In this document: piece by piece, positions 37,235 to 45,935 of the stretch
How positions within the stretch are numbered: position 1 is the first letter of the stretch
How the letters are laid out: each line of letters starts with the position of its first letter
Origin: JAITWN01 sp050486285
Lineage (GTDB): Bacteria; Pseudomonadota; Gammaproteobacteria; SZUA-140
Assembly: GCA_050486285.1 (NCBI GenBank)
Contig: JBJHCZ010000012.1
Location: forward strand, 14,401-78,400
Length of the DNA: 64,000 nucleotides
Direction: 5' to 3'
Program-made: the position numbers and the translations under genes
Notes under the pieces: generated by a model
Told to the model about the DNA's origin: nothing
The model's input: the letters and a program-made list of their open reading frames with translations, nothing else
Database searches by the model: none

Positions 37235-38199
37235 AGCATCTGTACATTGTTCTGATCCTGGCCCTCGCTGGCTGCGCCAGCGGGCCACGTCTGCTGGACT
37301 ATAGTTTGCCAGTCGAATCGGTCGAACTCGCCGCCACCCCCTTTTTTCCACAGGCCGAGTACCAGTGCGGGCCTGCGGCTCTGGCAATGGTGCTGGGCGC
37401 CAATGGCCTGGCGGTTACCCCCGATGAACTGACGCCCCAAATCTACCTGCCGGGCCGCAAGGGCAGCCTGCAAGCGGAAATCATTGCTGCGACCCGCCGT
37501 CATGACCGCATACCATATATTTTAGAGGGAAGTCTCGACGACTTGCTTGCCGAAGTCGCGGCCGGCACGCCGGTGCTGGTTATGCAAAACCTGGGTCTTA
37601 GGATATTTCCGCAATGGCATTACGCGGTGCTGATTGGATACGATGCACCCTCGGATACCTTGCTGTTGCGTTCAGGCACCGATGAACGTTTACGCATGAA
37701 CCGGATCCGCTTTCAGGGCACCTGGTCCAGGGCCGGTAACTGGGCCATGGTCGCAGTGTTGCCAGAAAACCCACCGGTCACAGCCCGGATCAATACCTGG
37801 TTGCGGGCCGCCAGTGATTTTGAGGAGTTGGGACAGACACCGCTGGCGGCAATGAGCTATGAGGCCGCGACCCGCCGCTGGCCGGAACACCCTCTCCCTT
37901 GGCAGGCACTGGCCAATACCAGTTATGCCCTGGGGGATCTGCACGCCGCGGAATTGGCTTTGCGCCGCTCACTCGGATTGGCGGAGTCGGTGGCGGGGTA
38001 CAATAACCTGGCGCACATATTGTTGAAGCAGGGCTGTCCGACAGCGGCAGCGGCAGTAATCAGCCGTGCCGAGGCCATGGCGGATGCTGCACCTCTTGGA
38101 GACATATTGGCGCGAACCCGGTTCGCGATTGAAGCAGCGGGCGGTGACAATGCCGATGCATGTCGTGATGACGACGCAGCTATCGCCCTGAACCCCTGA
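37231..38199 (+). CDS. PA2778-family C39-like cysteine peptidase lipoprotein with TPRs (copy 1)
   Basis: Lipoprotein signal with lipobox LAGC (Cys15). The papain-like C39 domain has the catalytic Cys46 in EYQCGPAALAMVL, His130 in QWHYAVLIGYD and a candidate Asp138. A C-terminal TPR-like region (about 195-300) follows. 322 residues. Always paired with a PA2779-type protein in the genomes where I know the family; the substrate is unknown. Start TTG 37231 overlaps the previous stop. GC content is below the window average, as for its partner. Confidence 0.82.
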   Translation: MKHLYIVLILALAGCASGPRLLDYSLPVESVELAATPFFPQAEYQCGPAALAMVLGANGLAVTPDELTPQIYLPGRKGSLQAEIIAATRRHDRIPYILEGSLDDLLAEVAAGTPVLVMQNLGLRIFPQWHYAVLIGYDAPSDTLLLRSGTDERLRMNRIRFQGTWSRAGNWAMVAVLPENPPVTARINTWLRAASDFEELGQTPLAAMSYEAATRRWPEHPLPWQALANTSYALGDLHAAELALRRSLGLAESVAGYNNLAHILLKQGCPTAAAAVISRAEAMADAAPLGDILARTRFAIEAAGGDNADACRDDDAAIALNP

Positions 38200-38284
38200 G
38201 CGATATCGATGATGCCGTTTGAGATCGCAGAAACAGCAGGTGAATCACGCTGATAGGCCCATGTGCTACACGGCAGTGGCCGCC

Positions 38285-38313
38285 TTGACACCACAAGCAA
38301 GCCCCCGGATAAT
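38285..38313 (+). promoter_or_regulatory. Sigma-70 promoter for tRNA-Arg
   Basis: TTGACA (38285-38290), 17-bp spacer, GATAAT (38308-38313), 21 bp before the mature tRNA 5' end. Consensus -35 and one mismatch in the -10. Confidence 0.8.
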
Positions 38314-38334
38314 TACCCGCTTTCCCCGCACAAT

Positions 38335-38411
38335 GCGCCCGTAGCTCAGTTGGATAGAGTATCAGGCTACGAACCTGAGGGTCGGGAGTTCGAATCTCTC
38401 CGGGCGCGCCA
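38335..38411 (+). tRNA. tRNA-Arg (anticodon ACG)
   Basis: Acceptor stem GCGCCCG/CGGGCGC, anticodon stem TCAGG/CCTGA, loop CTACGAA with anticodon ACG at 38369-38371 (A34 normally becomes inosine), T-loop TTCGAAT, encoded CCA (38409-38411). Reads CGU/CGC/CGA. Confidence 0.97.
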
Positions 38412-38424
38412 ACTTAATGATTTG

Positions 38425-39381
38425 TCAGGGTTTTTCGGCGTTCCGCTGGGTGGCCGGCACGGCGTGATGCGGTCGCCGGTCGTGCTTTCCCCGCGGTAAC
38501 AGGGTACTGACGATGTCGGTAAACTGATTGCCGGCGTCTCCAATGATGCGCTCTTCACCTTCCGGCCCTGGCGATATGCCCAGCGCCTCCCAGGCGGCGG
38601 TTTCCGTATCCCCGTGATCCTCCGCCCGCTCCAGCAACGCCCCTAACTGCGAGCGGTTCGCGAGCCGGTCGGCGAGATGGAGTATCCATGCCTCGAGCTG
38701 GCTGCCTTCCGCTGCTTCCGGGGCATGGTGATGGCGCACCGCGTCGATGACCGAGGCCTGCATCGACCAGGTCTCGAGCAGCCGGCCGCCGAGGTCTGCA
38801 TGGCTGAAGCCGAAGGCCCGCCGTTCCGCCGCGCACAGATTGTCCTCATTCCCCTGCGCGACCAGGAGCAGGTCCCGCGACTGTGCCGGCGCCTGGTAGA
38901 AACACACGAGACTGCCGACATCATGCAGCAACCCCGCGACGAACATGCGTTCGGGGTGCAGCACCCGGCAGCGCCGCCCGAGTTCACGGGCGAGGATGCC
39001 GCAGAAGATGCTGTGACGCCAGAAGGTGTCCATATTGACGAGCGTCAGGGGGATATTCGAGAAGGAGTGGATCGCGGTGACCGCGATGACCAGGTTGTAG
39101 AGCTCGCGGGTACCCGCGATGGAGATCGCGCGGGACACCGTATCGATCTTCTTCGGGAAGCCGTACAGGGCGCTGTTGACGAGTTTCAGCAGTCGCGCGG
39201 TCAGGTTCGGGTCGTGGCTGATGACCCGGGCGATCTCCGCGGCCGAGCTGTCGGGCGAGCGAGCGAGTTCGAGGATCCTCGCGCTGATCTCCGGGGGTGA
39301 CACGAGGCCCGTGACCTCGCTGACCCAGCGCGCGGCGGTCTCGTCGGGGGATTCTGCGGTGATCCTGTCGGCGGTGTTCAT
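38425..39381 (-). CDS. HDOD domain signalling protein
   Basis: A 318-residue protein with an HDOD domain covering about 20-230 (ISARILELARSPDSSAAEIARVISHDPNLTARLLKLVNSA region). An HD pair (His153-Asp154 in AGLLHDVGSLV) is kept, unusual for HDOD proteins, many of which have lost it. HDOD proteins act in signalling, often beside cyclic di-GMP or two-component modules. It is divergent from a DUF1631 gene. The basic C-terminal tail (KHDRRPHHAVPATQR) ends close to tRNA-Arg. Confidence 0.9.
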   Translation of the reverse strand: MNTADRITAESPDETAARWVSEVTGLVSPPEISARILELARSPDSSAAEIARVISHDPNLTARLLKLVNSALYGFPKKIDTVSRAISIAGTRELYNLVIAVTAIHSFSNIPLTLVNMDTFWRHSIFCGILARELGRRCRVLHPERMFVAGLLHDVGSLVCFYQAPAQSRDLLLVAQGNEDNLCAAERRAFGFSHADLGGRLLETWSMQASVIDAVRHHHAPEAAEGSQLEAWILHLADRLANRSQLGALLERAEDHGDTETAAWEALGISPGPEGEERIIGDAGNQFTDIVSTLLPRGKHDRRPHHAVPATQRNAEKP

Positions 39382-39525
39382 ATCCTGCTTATCGACAGAT
39401 CGCGGCAGCGATCCAGCGCATGGCCGCCGGTCTTGCCGGAATATGTCGTCTGTTTGTGAATGTGTTCATGTATTTGCTGACCGATTTTGGCGATAAAGGA
39501 ATGCGCAGATCAGGGGCAGGGACAG

Positions 39526-41976
39526 ATGACGGACAACACCGCCGGTAACGTGGTCAAGATGGGCAAATTCGCGAAGGGCGAGGGCGCCGATTCACCGTCC
39601 AGGCCCTATGAGTTGCTGCAGGTCTGCCGCGACAGGATGGCGGACCATCTGACGCGCTCGCTGAACGCGATGATGGAGCGGACCGACGACACCCTGTTCG
39701 GCATGGCCGACAAGGCCGAGAGCGACGCCATCCAGTCGGTCTATTTCGATGCGATGCGGGAGATCCGGATCAAGCGCAAGGACATCGAGGCCGGGTTCAG
39801 GAAGCACTTCCTCGCCGAAAGCAACAAACTGATCCGGCGTGAAAAGGATGGCGGGGCCGGCGTCCTGTCGCTCTCCGCCGGATCGGGCATGAGTCTCGTG
39901 GATCACGAGGACATGGAGGAAACCCTCGCCGTCACCAACATGGTGTCGAAGGCCGAGAATCATTGCCGGGAAGAGATCGTTCACTTGAACAAGCGCGCCG
40001 GCGTCCTGCTCGACGTGGCGGATCTCAAGACCGCCGACAATCCCTTCGGACCCGCGGTCGTCGCCGACAGTTTCAGAAAGGCCTGCGAAGTCCTCGAGGT
40101 CGAGATCAAGGTCAGGCTGATCGTGCTCAAGCTGTTCGAGCAGAAGGTCATCGAGGACCTGCGGACCGCCTACCTCGCCATCAATCTGTATCTGATCAAC
40201 AACAACGTGCTGCCGACGATCACGCTGCGCGCCAGGAAGAACCCGGCGGGCGGCTGGGCGGGTCCCGCAGTGACGACGCAGGCGCCCGTGGACGGTCCGC
40301 TGGATGCGGACGGCTTTGCGGACGGTGAGCCGGATATCTTCGGCATGTTCCGGCGCTATCATGCCGCCGGTTACGGGGTGCCGGGGGATTTCTCGGGCGG
40401 CGGCGGATCCGTGATCGTCGGCGCCGACGTGCTGAACGCGCTGACGATGATCCAGCAGCAACAGTTCAGCGGTCATGCCCCGGGTCCGGCCATGACGGGC
40501 GCGCAGACGAATGGCCCTGTCGTCGCCAATATAGTGCGCACCGTGAAGACCGGCGAGTTCTCCGGCCATCTCGGCCATCTCGACGACATGACCATCGAGA
40601 TCGTCGCGATGCTGTTCGACCACATCTTCGAGGACAGGGACGTTCCCGATGCGATGAAGGCCCTGATCAGCCAGCTGCAGATCCCGGTGCTCAAGGTCGC
40701 ATTGATGGACAAGTCCCTGTTCGCCAAAAAGTCGCATCCGGCGAGACGCCTGCTTAACGCCCTGGCGCATGCGGCCATCGGCTGGAACGAGGCGCGGGAT
40801 CGCGAGGACGGACTCTACGAGAAGGTCGGGGACATCGTCGCGACGATTCAAAAGGACTTCGAGGACAACGTCGACCTGTTCGAGCGCCTCCATGCGGACT
40901 TTCTCGAATACCTGGCGGCGCAGGCACAGGAAATCGAGGCGAATGTCGAGGCATCCGCGAAACTGCTGAAGGGGCGGGAACAAGTGGTGCTCGCCAGGAG
41001 CGCGGTCCAGAATGAGATCGACCGCAGGATCGGCAATGCGGACATTCAGCGGCTGGTGCGGGTATTCCTGTCGCACCACTGGAAGAACCTGCTGGTCGTC
41101 GTACATGTGACCGACGGGGTCGACAGCCCGGCGTGGAAACGGGAACTGGCCACGATGGACGACCTGATCTGGAGCGTGCTCCCGAAAAAGACGCGCGAGG
41201 ACAAGACGATTTTGCTGAACATGCTGCCCGGACTGCTGGATCGTCTGCGCGCCGGCATGACCACGCTGTCACTGCCCGAGGGTATCCAGGAACAGTTCCT
41301 GACGAGACTGGCCAGTTATCACGGCAAGGCGATCAATGAAGGCTCGAGAAGGGCCGTCGAGCTGATGGACCAGGAAGTCGTACCCGAAGGGTCGGATGAG
41401 GATATCCTGTTCGTGAGCAGGGAAGCGTCGCCGGCGCAGGAGGGTGGAGATGTGCATGGCGATGGCATCGACGAGGCCGGCGGGATGTCGCCTGTCGTCG
41501 AGGCGTCGGAGGCCGACGCCATGACCGCTGCCGAAGCGCCCGCTGTCGAAGCCTCACCGGCAGAAGAGGGGCTGATCGACCTCGCCTCGGGCAAGCGCGA
41601 CGAGATCCTGAAGCTGGTGGCCAGCGGTCAACTGGATGTCGAGGAAATCACCCTGAGCGGCCATGATGACGGCCTCGCGGACGAGATAGACGACGTCTAC
41701 ACGCAGATCGTGGAGGACCTGGCCCTGGGTTCCTGGGTCGAGTTCCGCGACGCCAACGGCGGCAGCGTCCGCGAACGCCTGAGCTGGGTCAGCCAGGTGT
41801 CCGGCGTGTACCTGTTCACGAACCGCCAGGGGAGGAAGACCTCCGAGAAGAGTCGCCAGGACCTTGCGGCCGAATTCAGAAGCGGCGCCGCCAGCCTGGT
41901 GGAGGAAGTGCCGTTGTTCGACAAGGCGGTTTCAGGGTTGATGCATTCGTTGCGGAGTCAATCGCGGGCGGGATAG
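39526..41976 (+). CDS. DUF1631 family protein
   Basis: Large (816 residues) cytoplasmic helical protein of the uncharacterised DUF1631 family, common in gamma- and betaproteobacteria. Family pieces: the N-terminal LLQVCRDRMADHLTRSLNAMMERTDD, the central VKTGEFSGH and LISQLQIPVLKVALMDKSLF, and RLLNALAHAAIGW. Residues about 625-700 are acidic and low-complexity. The C-terminal region has a PilZ-like look (RERLSWVSQVSGVYLFTNRQG), raising the possibility of cyclic di-GMP binding, which is inference. ATG 39526 follows CAGGGACAG. Confidence 0.88.
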   Translation: MTDNTAGNVVKMGKFAKGEGADSPSRPYELLQVCRDRMADHLTRSLNAMMERTDDTLFGMADKAESDAIQSVYFDAMREIRIKRKDIEAGFRKHFLAESNKLIRREKDGGAGVLSLSAGSGMSLVDHEDMEETLAVTNMVSKAENHCREEIVHLNKRAGVLLDVADLKTADNPFGPAVVADSFRKACEVLEVEIKVRLIVLKLFEQKVIEDLRTAYLAINLYLINNNVLPTITLRARKNPAGGWAGPAVTTQAPVDGPLDADGFADGEPDIFGMFRRYHAAGYGVPGDFSGGGGSVIVGADVLNALTMIQQQQFSGHAPGPAMTGAQTNGPVVANIVRTVKTGEFSGHLGHLDDMTIEIVAMLFDHIFEDRDVPDAMKALISQLQIPVLKVALMDKSLFAKKSHPARRLLNALAHAAIGWNEARDREDGLYEKVGDIVATIQKDFEDNVDLFERLHADFLEYLAAQAQEIEANVEASAKLLKGREQVVLARSAVQNEIDRRIGNADIQRLVRVFLSHHWKNLLVVVHVTDGVDSPAWKRELATMDDLIWSVLPKKTREDKTILLNMLPGLLDRLRAGMTTLSLPEGIQEQFLTRLASYHGKAINEGSRRAVELMDQEVVPEGSDEDILFVSREASPAQEGGDVHGDGIDEAGGMSPVVEASEADAMTAAEAPAVEASPAEEGLIDLASGKRDEILKLVASGQLDVEEITLSGHDDGLADEIDDVYTQIVEDLALGSWVEFRDANGGSVRERLSWVSQVSGVYLFTNRQGRKTSEKSRQDLAAEFRSGAASLVEEVPLFDKAVSGLMHSLRSQSRAG

Positions 41977-42050
41977 GCGGGTGACAAGCGCGCGGCCGGT
42001 TGCGCTAATATGAGGGTCTGCCCTCCCGACGCAACGAGGCCGCGCCGCCG

Positions 42051-44324
42051 ATGTCGCAACGATACAGGATCCCGGCCGCGATCGTCGTCGGCCTGCTGCT
42101 GCTCTACACCCTCGCCGGTTTTCTGATCCTCCCCGCGGTCGCGCGTTCGCAGGCGGTCGAGATCCTGCGCGAAGACTACGGCCTCGATCTGACGATCGAG
42201 CAGCTGAGATTCAATCCCTATTCCCTGGTTGCCGAGGTCGAGGGACTGGCGCTGAAGGATGCCGACGGCGCGTTGCTGGTCTCGTTCCGCCACCTGGTCG
42301 TGAATCTGCAATGGCGCTCGCTGTTCGAGCGCGCGATCGTGCTGCGCGAGATCGCGATCGCGCACCCCTTCGCGCATGTACATCTGCGCCCCGACGGGAC
42401 GCTGAATCTTGCGACGGCGTTCACGCCGACCCAACCCCCGGATCCGGGCGGTTCACCGTCCGCGGAGGCTGGGGATGAGCCCGCGCTGCCGGCGATACTG
42501 ATCGGGTCCTTGCGGATGAGCGACGGCGAACTGCGCGTCACCGACGAGCGCGACGGCCGCCGCTTCGACCAGCGCCTGACGCCGCTCGACCTCGAACTCG
42601 AACATTTCTCGACGCGCCCGGAGGAGGACGGCGACCTTATCCGTTTCGTCATCCATCTCGCGGCCGGCGGCCAGATCGCGATGACCGGCGACCTCTCGGC
42701 GAACCCGGCGCGCTTCGAACTCAAGCTCGAGGCCCGTGACCTGCCGCTGCCGATCGCGCAGCCATATATGCCGGAGACCCTGGCCGCGGAGATTGCGGAC
42801 GGACGGCTGTCTTTCGATCTCGACGTGCACTATGGGCAGCCCGGGCAGTCGACGCTGATGTCGATCGGCGGCAGCGCGGCGATCACGGATCTCGCGGTGA
42901 TGGTCGCCGGGCGCGACGAGCCGGTGCTGGCCTGGGACGAGGTCGCGCTCGCCGGTATCGCGCTCGACCTCGAACCGGACCGTCTGTTCGTCGAAGAGAT
43001 CGCAGTGCGGGGGCTCGATTCCGCGTTTCGTATCTATCCCGATGGCGACACCAACATTGCCAGGGTGCTGCGCAGCGCGACGGAATCGGAGGCGCCGCCG
43101 GAAGGCGCCGCGGCACCCGACGGAACCGCGGTCGCGGAGACAGGCGGGGCAGCGGAGTTTCCGTTCACGATCGAGCGCATCGTCGTCGACGGCTCGACGC
43201 TGCTGTACAACGACCAGATGATCCGGCCGGCGGTCGCGATCCGCATGGACGGCCTCGGCGGCGAATTCACCGGTCTCGATGCCGACCCGGCGTCGCGGTT
43301 GACGACGCGGCTCGAGGGCAGGGTCGGCAGTCATGGTCGCGCCGAGGTCGGCGGCGTCGCGGCGCTGTTCGCGGAGGCGCCCGACCTCGACATGAAGGTC
43401 GCGTTCTCCAATATCGAGATGACCGATTTTTCGCCCTATGCCGGCAAGTTCGTCGGCTACGAGATCCTGCAGGGCAAGCTCTTTCTCGACCTGCGCTACA
43501 CGCTTGCCGGCACCCGGCTGCGCGGCGACAACCATGCGGTGTTCGACCAGTTCGAACTCGGCGACCGCGTCGACAGCGAGGATGCGTTGCGCTTGCCGGT
43601 GAAGCTGGCGCTGTCCCTGTTGCGCGACCGCCACGGACGCATCGACCTCCGCCTGCCGGTCGAGGGCGACATCGACGACCCGACCTTCCGCTTCGGTCAT
43701 CTGGTCTGGCAGGTGCTGGTCAATACGCTGACCAAGATCGCGATGGCGCCGTTCAGCTTCATCGCCAGTGTGTTCGGCGGCGGGCCGGAGATGGAATACG
43801 CGCAGTTCGCGGCCGGCAGCGCGGAGCTGGCGGACGAAGAGCGCGCGAAGTTCGCGCCGCTGGCGGCGGCGCTCGCGGAAAGACCGCGGCTGATCGTCGA
43901 GATCCAGGGGCGTGCCGACCACGAGGCCGACGACGCGGTGCTGCGCGAGCGCAGGCTCGAGGCCGTGCTGGCGGCGGCGCCGTCGCTGGCGGCGGCATTC
44001 GATGCGCGCTTCGGCGACGGCGCAGCGGCCGCGTTACGTGAAGAGCTCGCTGCGGCGCAGGCGGAATCGCAGGCGCAAGGACAAGGAGAGGCGGGCGACG
44101 CGGTCGCGGAGGCCGAGGCGGCATTGCGCGCCCGCTTGCTCGCTGCCCAGCCCGTCGACGATGAGGAACTCGTCGCGCTTGCCTTCGCGCGCGGTCAGCA
44201 GGTCATGGACGAGCTGGTGCGGTCGGGCGGCGTCGAGGCGGAACGGGTGTTCGTACGCCGTGGAGAGATCGCCGGCGCGGGCGGGGAGGGGCTGCGCGCG
44301 CAGTTGAAGCTCGATACGCGTTGA
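42051..44324 (+). CDS. DUF748 / AsmA-like envelope protein
   Basis: 757 residues with one N-terminal membrane anchor (IPAAIVVGLLLLYTLAGFLI) and a long periplasmic part of beta-rich repeats typical of DUF748 in the AsmA/TamB-like group (LTIEQLRFNPYSLVAEVEGLALKD near the start, FSPYAGKFVGYEILQGKLFLDLRY in the middle). The C-terminal 170 residues become helical and alanine/glutamate rich after VEIQGRADHEADDAVLRERR, which resembles part of an OmpA-like fold. Members are implicated in lipid transport or envelope assembly; the role here is unknown. Confidence 0.82.
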   Translation: MSQRYRIPAAIVVGLLLLYTLAGFLILPAVARSQAVEILREDYGLDLTIEQLRFNPYSLVAEVEGLALKDADGALLVSFRHLVVNLQWRSLFERAIVLREIAIAHPFAHVHLRPDGTLNLATAFTPTQPPDPGGSPSAEAGDEPALPAILIGSLRMSDGELRVTDERDGRRFDQRLTPLDLELEHFSTRPEEDGDLIRFVIHLAAGGQIAMTGDLSANPARFELKLEARDLPLPIAQPYMPETLAAEIADGRLSFDLDVHYGQPGQSTLMSIGGSAAITDLAVMVAGRDEPVLAWDEVALAGIALDLEPDRLFVEEIAVRGLDSAFRIYPDGDTNIARVLRSATESEAPPEGAAAPDGTAVAETGGAAEFPFTIERIVVDGSTLLYNDQMIRPAVAIRMDGLGGEFTGLDADPASRLTTRLEGRVGSHGRAEVGGVAALFAEAPDLDMKVAFSNIEMTDFSPYAGKFVGYEILQGKLFLDLRYTLAGTRLRGDNHAVFDQFELGDRVDSEDALRLPVKLALSLLRDRHGRIDLRLPVEGDIDDPTFRFGHLVWQVLVNTLTKIAMAPFSFIASVFGGGPEMEYAQFAAGSAELADEERAKFAPLAAALAERPRLIVEIQGRADHEADDAVLRERRLEAVLAAAPSLAAAFDARFGDGAAAALREELAAAQAESQAQGQGEAGDAVAEAEAALRARLLAAQPVDDEELVALAFARGQQVMDELVRSGGVEAERVFVRRGEIAGAGGEGLRAQLKLDTR

Positions 44325-44339
44325 TCGGGTGTCGGCCCG

Positions 44340-44597
44340 TCAGGACCAGCGGAAGTGTACGAACAGCCGCCCGTGGTTGCGGCGGTCCTTCTCGACGCGG
44401 TGATAGCGCCGCTTGATGTCGGGCTGGTCGAGAAAGCGCAGGACCCGCTTCTTCAGTTGTCCGCTGCCCTTGCCGGGGATGATCTCGACGAGCGCGATGC
44501 GCTTTTCTTCTGCTTCGTCGATGATGCCGCGCAGTGCGTCGTCGATCGACCGGTGTCGGTTGAAGATGTCGTGGAGGTCGAGCTTCAGACTGGCCAT
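44340..44597 (-). CDS. Small Smr (MutS2 C-terminal) domain protein
   Basis: An 85-residue stand-alone Smr domain: LDLHDIFNRHRSIDDAL gives the LDLH motif, and IPGKGSGQLKKRVLRFL the conserved GKG loop. Smr domains cleave or nick nucleic acid; in ribosome quality control they cut mRNA in collided ribosomes. This protein is a compact member with no other domain. It is 22 bp downstream of the TrpD-like gene and probably cotranscribed. An ATG at 44657 would overlap that gene and is rejected. Confidence 0.83.
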   Translation of the reverse strand: MASLKLDLHDIFNRHRSIDDALRGIIDEAEEKRIALVEIIPGKGSGQLKKRVLRFLDQPDIKRRYHRVEKDRRNHGRLFVHFRWS

Positions 44598-44619
44598 GGT
44601 CGCGAGTTTCGTGCGCGTA

Positions 44620-45708
44620 TCAGCGCGGTCTGAGTCGTTCCACGGCGGCGCCGGCATCGAGGGTCGCGCGGATCGCGTTCGCGGCGACCTCCAGGTTGTC
44701 GTGGCGGCCGAGGTGCCACAGGCACAGCGCCGCGGCGGTCACCAGCGCATCGCGGACGGGTCCGGGTTCGCCTGAAAGCGCGGCGATGCCTGCTTGCGCC
44801 GCGGCCATCGCGACGACATCGGCGTCGAAGGTCGGCGGCGTGTCTTCCGGGGTTTCCACGTTCGACGCGGTGGGCAGGGGCGGCGGGCGCACGGGTTCCT
44901 GATAGCCGAAGTCCGCCGGCGACAGCGCCGATTCCAGAAGCGCGTGATTTCCCTCGAAGCGAAACACCCGGCCGCTCTGGCGCAGCGACGGCGTGATGCC
45001 GCCCTCGACGCCGCGCACGATCAGCGCCGAGTCGAAGCCGCTCGCGCGTGCGAGCAACTCGTAAATATGGGGATAGGCCTTGTGCACATAGCCGGTCACG
45101 AGGTGCGTGCGGCCGCGCGCGCGAATCGGGCCGGTGACGGTCTCGACGGTGGTGATCGCGGGGCGCTTGATGATGCGCGTGCGCAGGTCGGTGAGCGCAT
45201 GCAGCTTCGGGCACCACGCGGACTGATCGACATAGGACCAGCCGGTCGCCGGATCGGCGATGCGCGCGGCGGCCTGTTGCGGTGTGAGGTCGACCGGCGC
45301 GCCGGCCGCACGCAGCACCTGGCGATGGGTGACGCCGAACTTCGGGCCCATGCGCTCGACGCCGTGCGACACCGCCGGCACGCCGCAGGCGGCGAGCACC
45401 GCCGGCAGGAACGGCGCGGCCGGCAGCGTGCGGGCGTAGCCGTCATAGGGATCGCCGAGATCGACGAGGTCGTCGACATCGGCGGTCGCAGTGATCGACG
45501 CGTCGCGGATCGCATCGAGGATGCCGAGGTTCTCGTCGTCGGTCTCCCGCTTCATGCGCAGCGCGATCAGAAAGATCGCCGCCTGCACCGGATCGACCTC
45601 GCCGTCGAGGACCTCGCGCATCCCCTCCCGCGCCTCTGCCCGCGAGATATCCTTCGACAACTCCGGCCCCGTCGCAATCCTCTGAATAATCGAATGCATC
45701 AGCTTCAT
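44620..45708 (-). CDS. TrpD2/YbiB-like glycosyltransferase family protein
   Basis: 362 residues with the fold of anthranilate phosphoribosyltransferase: helical N-domain (ISRAEAREGMREVLDGEVDPVQAAIFLIALRMK region) and alpha/beta C-domain. The TrpD PRPP loop (GTGGD) and HGN-R anthranilate site are absent; the corresponding stretches read DLGDPYDGYARTLPAAP and SHGVERMGPKFGVTHRQVL. It is thus unlikely to make tryptophan; E. coli YbiB of this class binds nucleic acid. The ATG at 45708 abuts the repeat element 45710-45933; ATG 45699 (MHSIIQR) is an alternative start. Confidence 0.8.
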   Translation of the reverse strand: MKLMHSIIQRIATGPELSKDISRAEAREGMREVLDGEVDPVQAAIFLIALRMKRETDDENLGILDAIRDASITATADVDDLVDLGDPYDGYARTLPAAPFLPAVLAACGVPAVSHGVERMGPKFGVTHRQVLRAAGAPVDLTPQQAAARIADPATGWSYVDQSAWCPKLHALTDLRTRIIKRPAITTVETVTGPIRARGRTHLVTGYVHKAYPHIYELLARASGFDSALIVRGVEGGITPSLRQSGRVFRFEGNHALLESALSPADFGYQEPVRPPPLPTASNVETPEDTPPTFDADVVAMAAAQAGIAALSGEPGPVRDALVTAAALCLWHLGRHDNLEVAANAIRATLDAGAAVERLRPR

Positions 45709-45709
45709 C

Positions 45710-45933
45710 GGGGTCGGACCACGCCAAGGCCTTGATTATGATGGATTCAAGGGCGAAATCAGGCTGATTTTAGCCCCTCCCGCGCCCATTTCGACCCCGA
45801 AATCGCGGATCGAGTTAGCAACTGCTGCCTTCAAGGCGCGATTTTACCCCCGAAAAAGTCCCGGGAGGCCCGAAATTGCAGCGATTTTGAGGCCTGAAAT
45901 TTTATAAAACAAGGGCTTGTCGTGGTCCGACCC
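45710..45933. repeat. Long GGGGTC-family element (about 224 bp) upstream of the TrpD-like gene
   Basis: Terminal repeats GGGGTCGGACCACG (45710-45723) and CGTGGTCCGACCC (45921-45933). The interior resembles that of 19981-20215 in style: CGAAATCAGGC, CCTCCCGC-CCCATTT, CGGGAGGCCCGAAATT. One edge is one base from the TrpD-like start codon and the other two bases from the methyltransferase stop. No ORF inside. Confidence 0.83.
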
Positions 45934-45935
45934 GG

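Noticed and set aside
32149..38334. Integrative island with att sites at the two tRNA genes
   Set aside because: No duplicated tRNA 3' end, integrase or direct repeat was found; only the content and synteny suggest insertion.
44620..45708. Naming the gene trpD (anthranilate phosphoribosyltransferase)
   Set aside because: The PRPP-binding GTGGD loop and the anthranilate HGN motif are missing and no other tryptophan genes are nearby.
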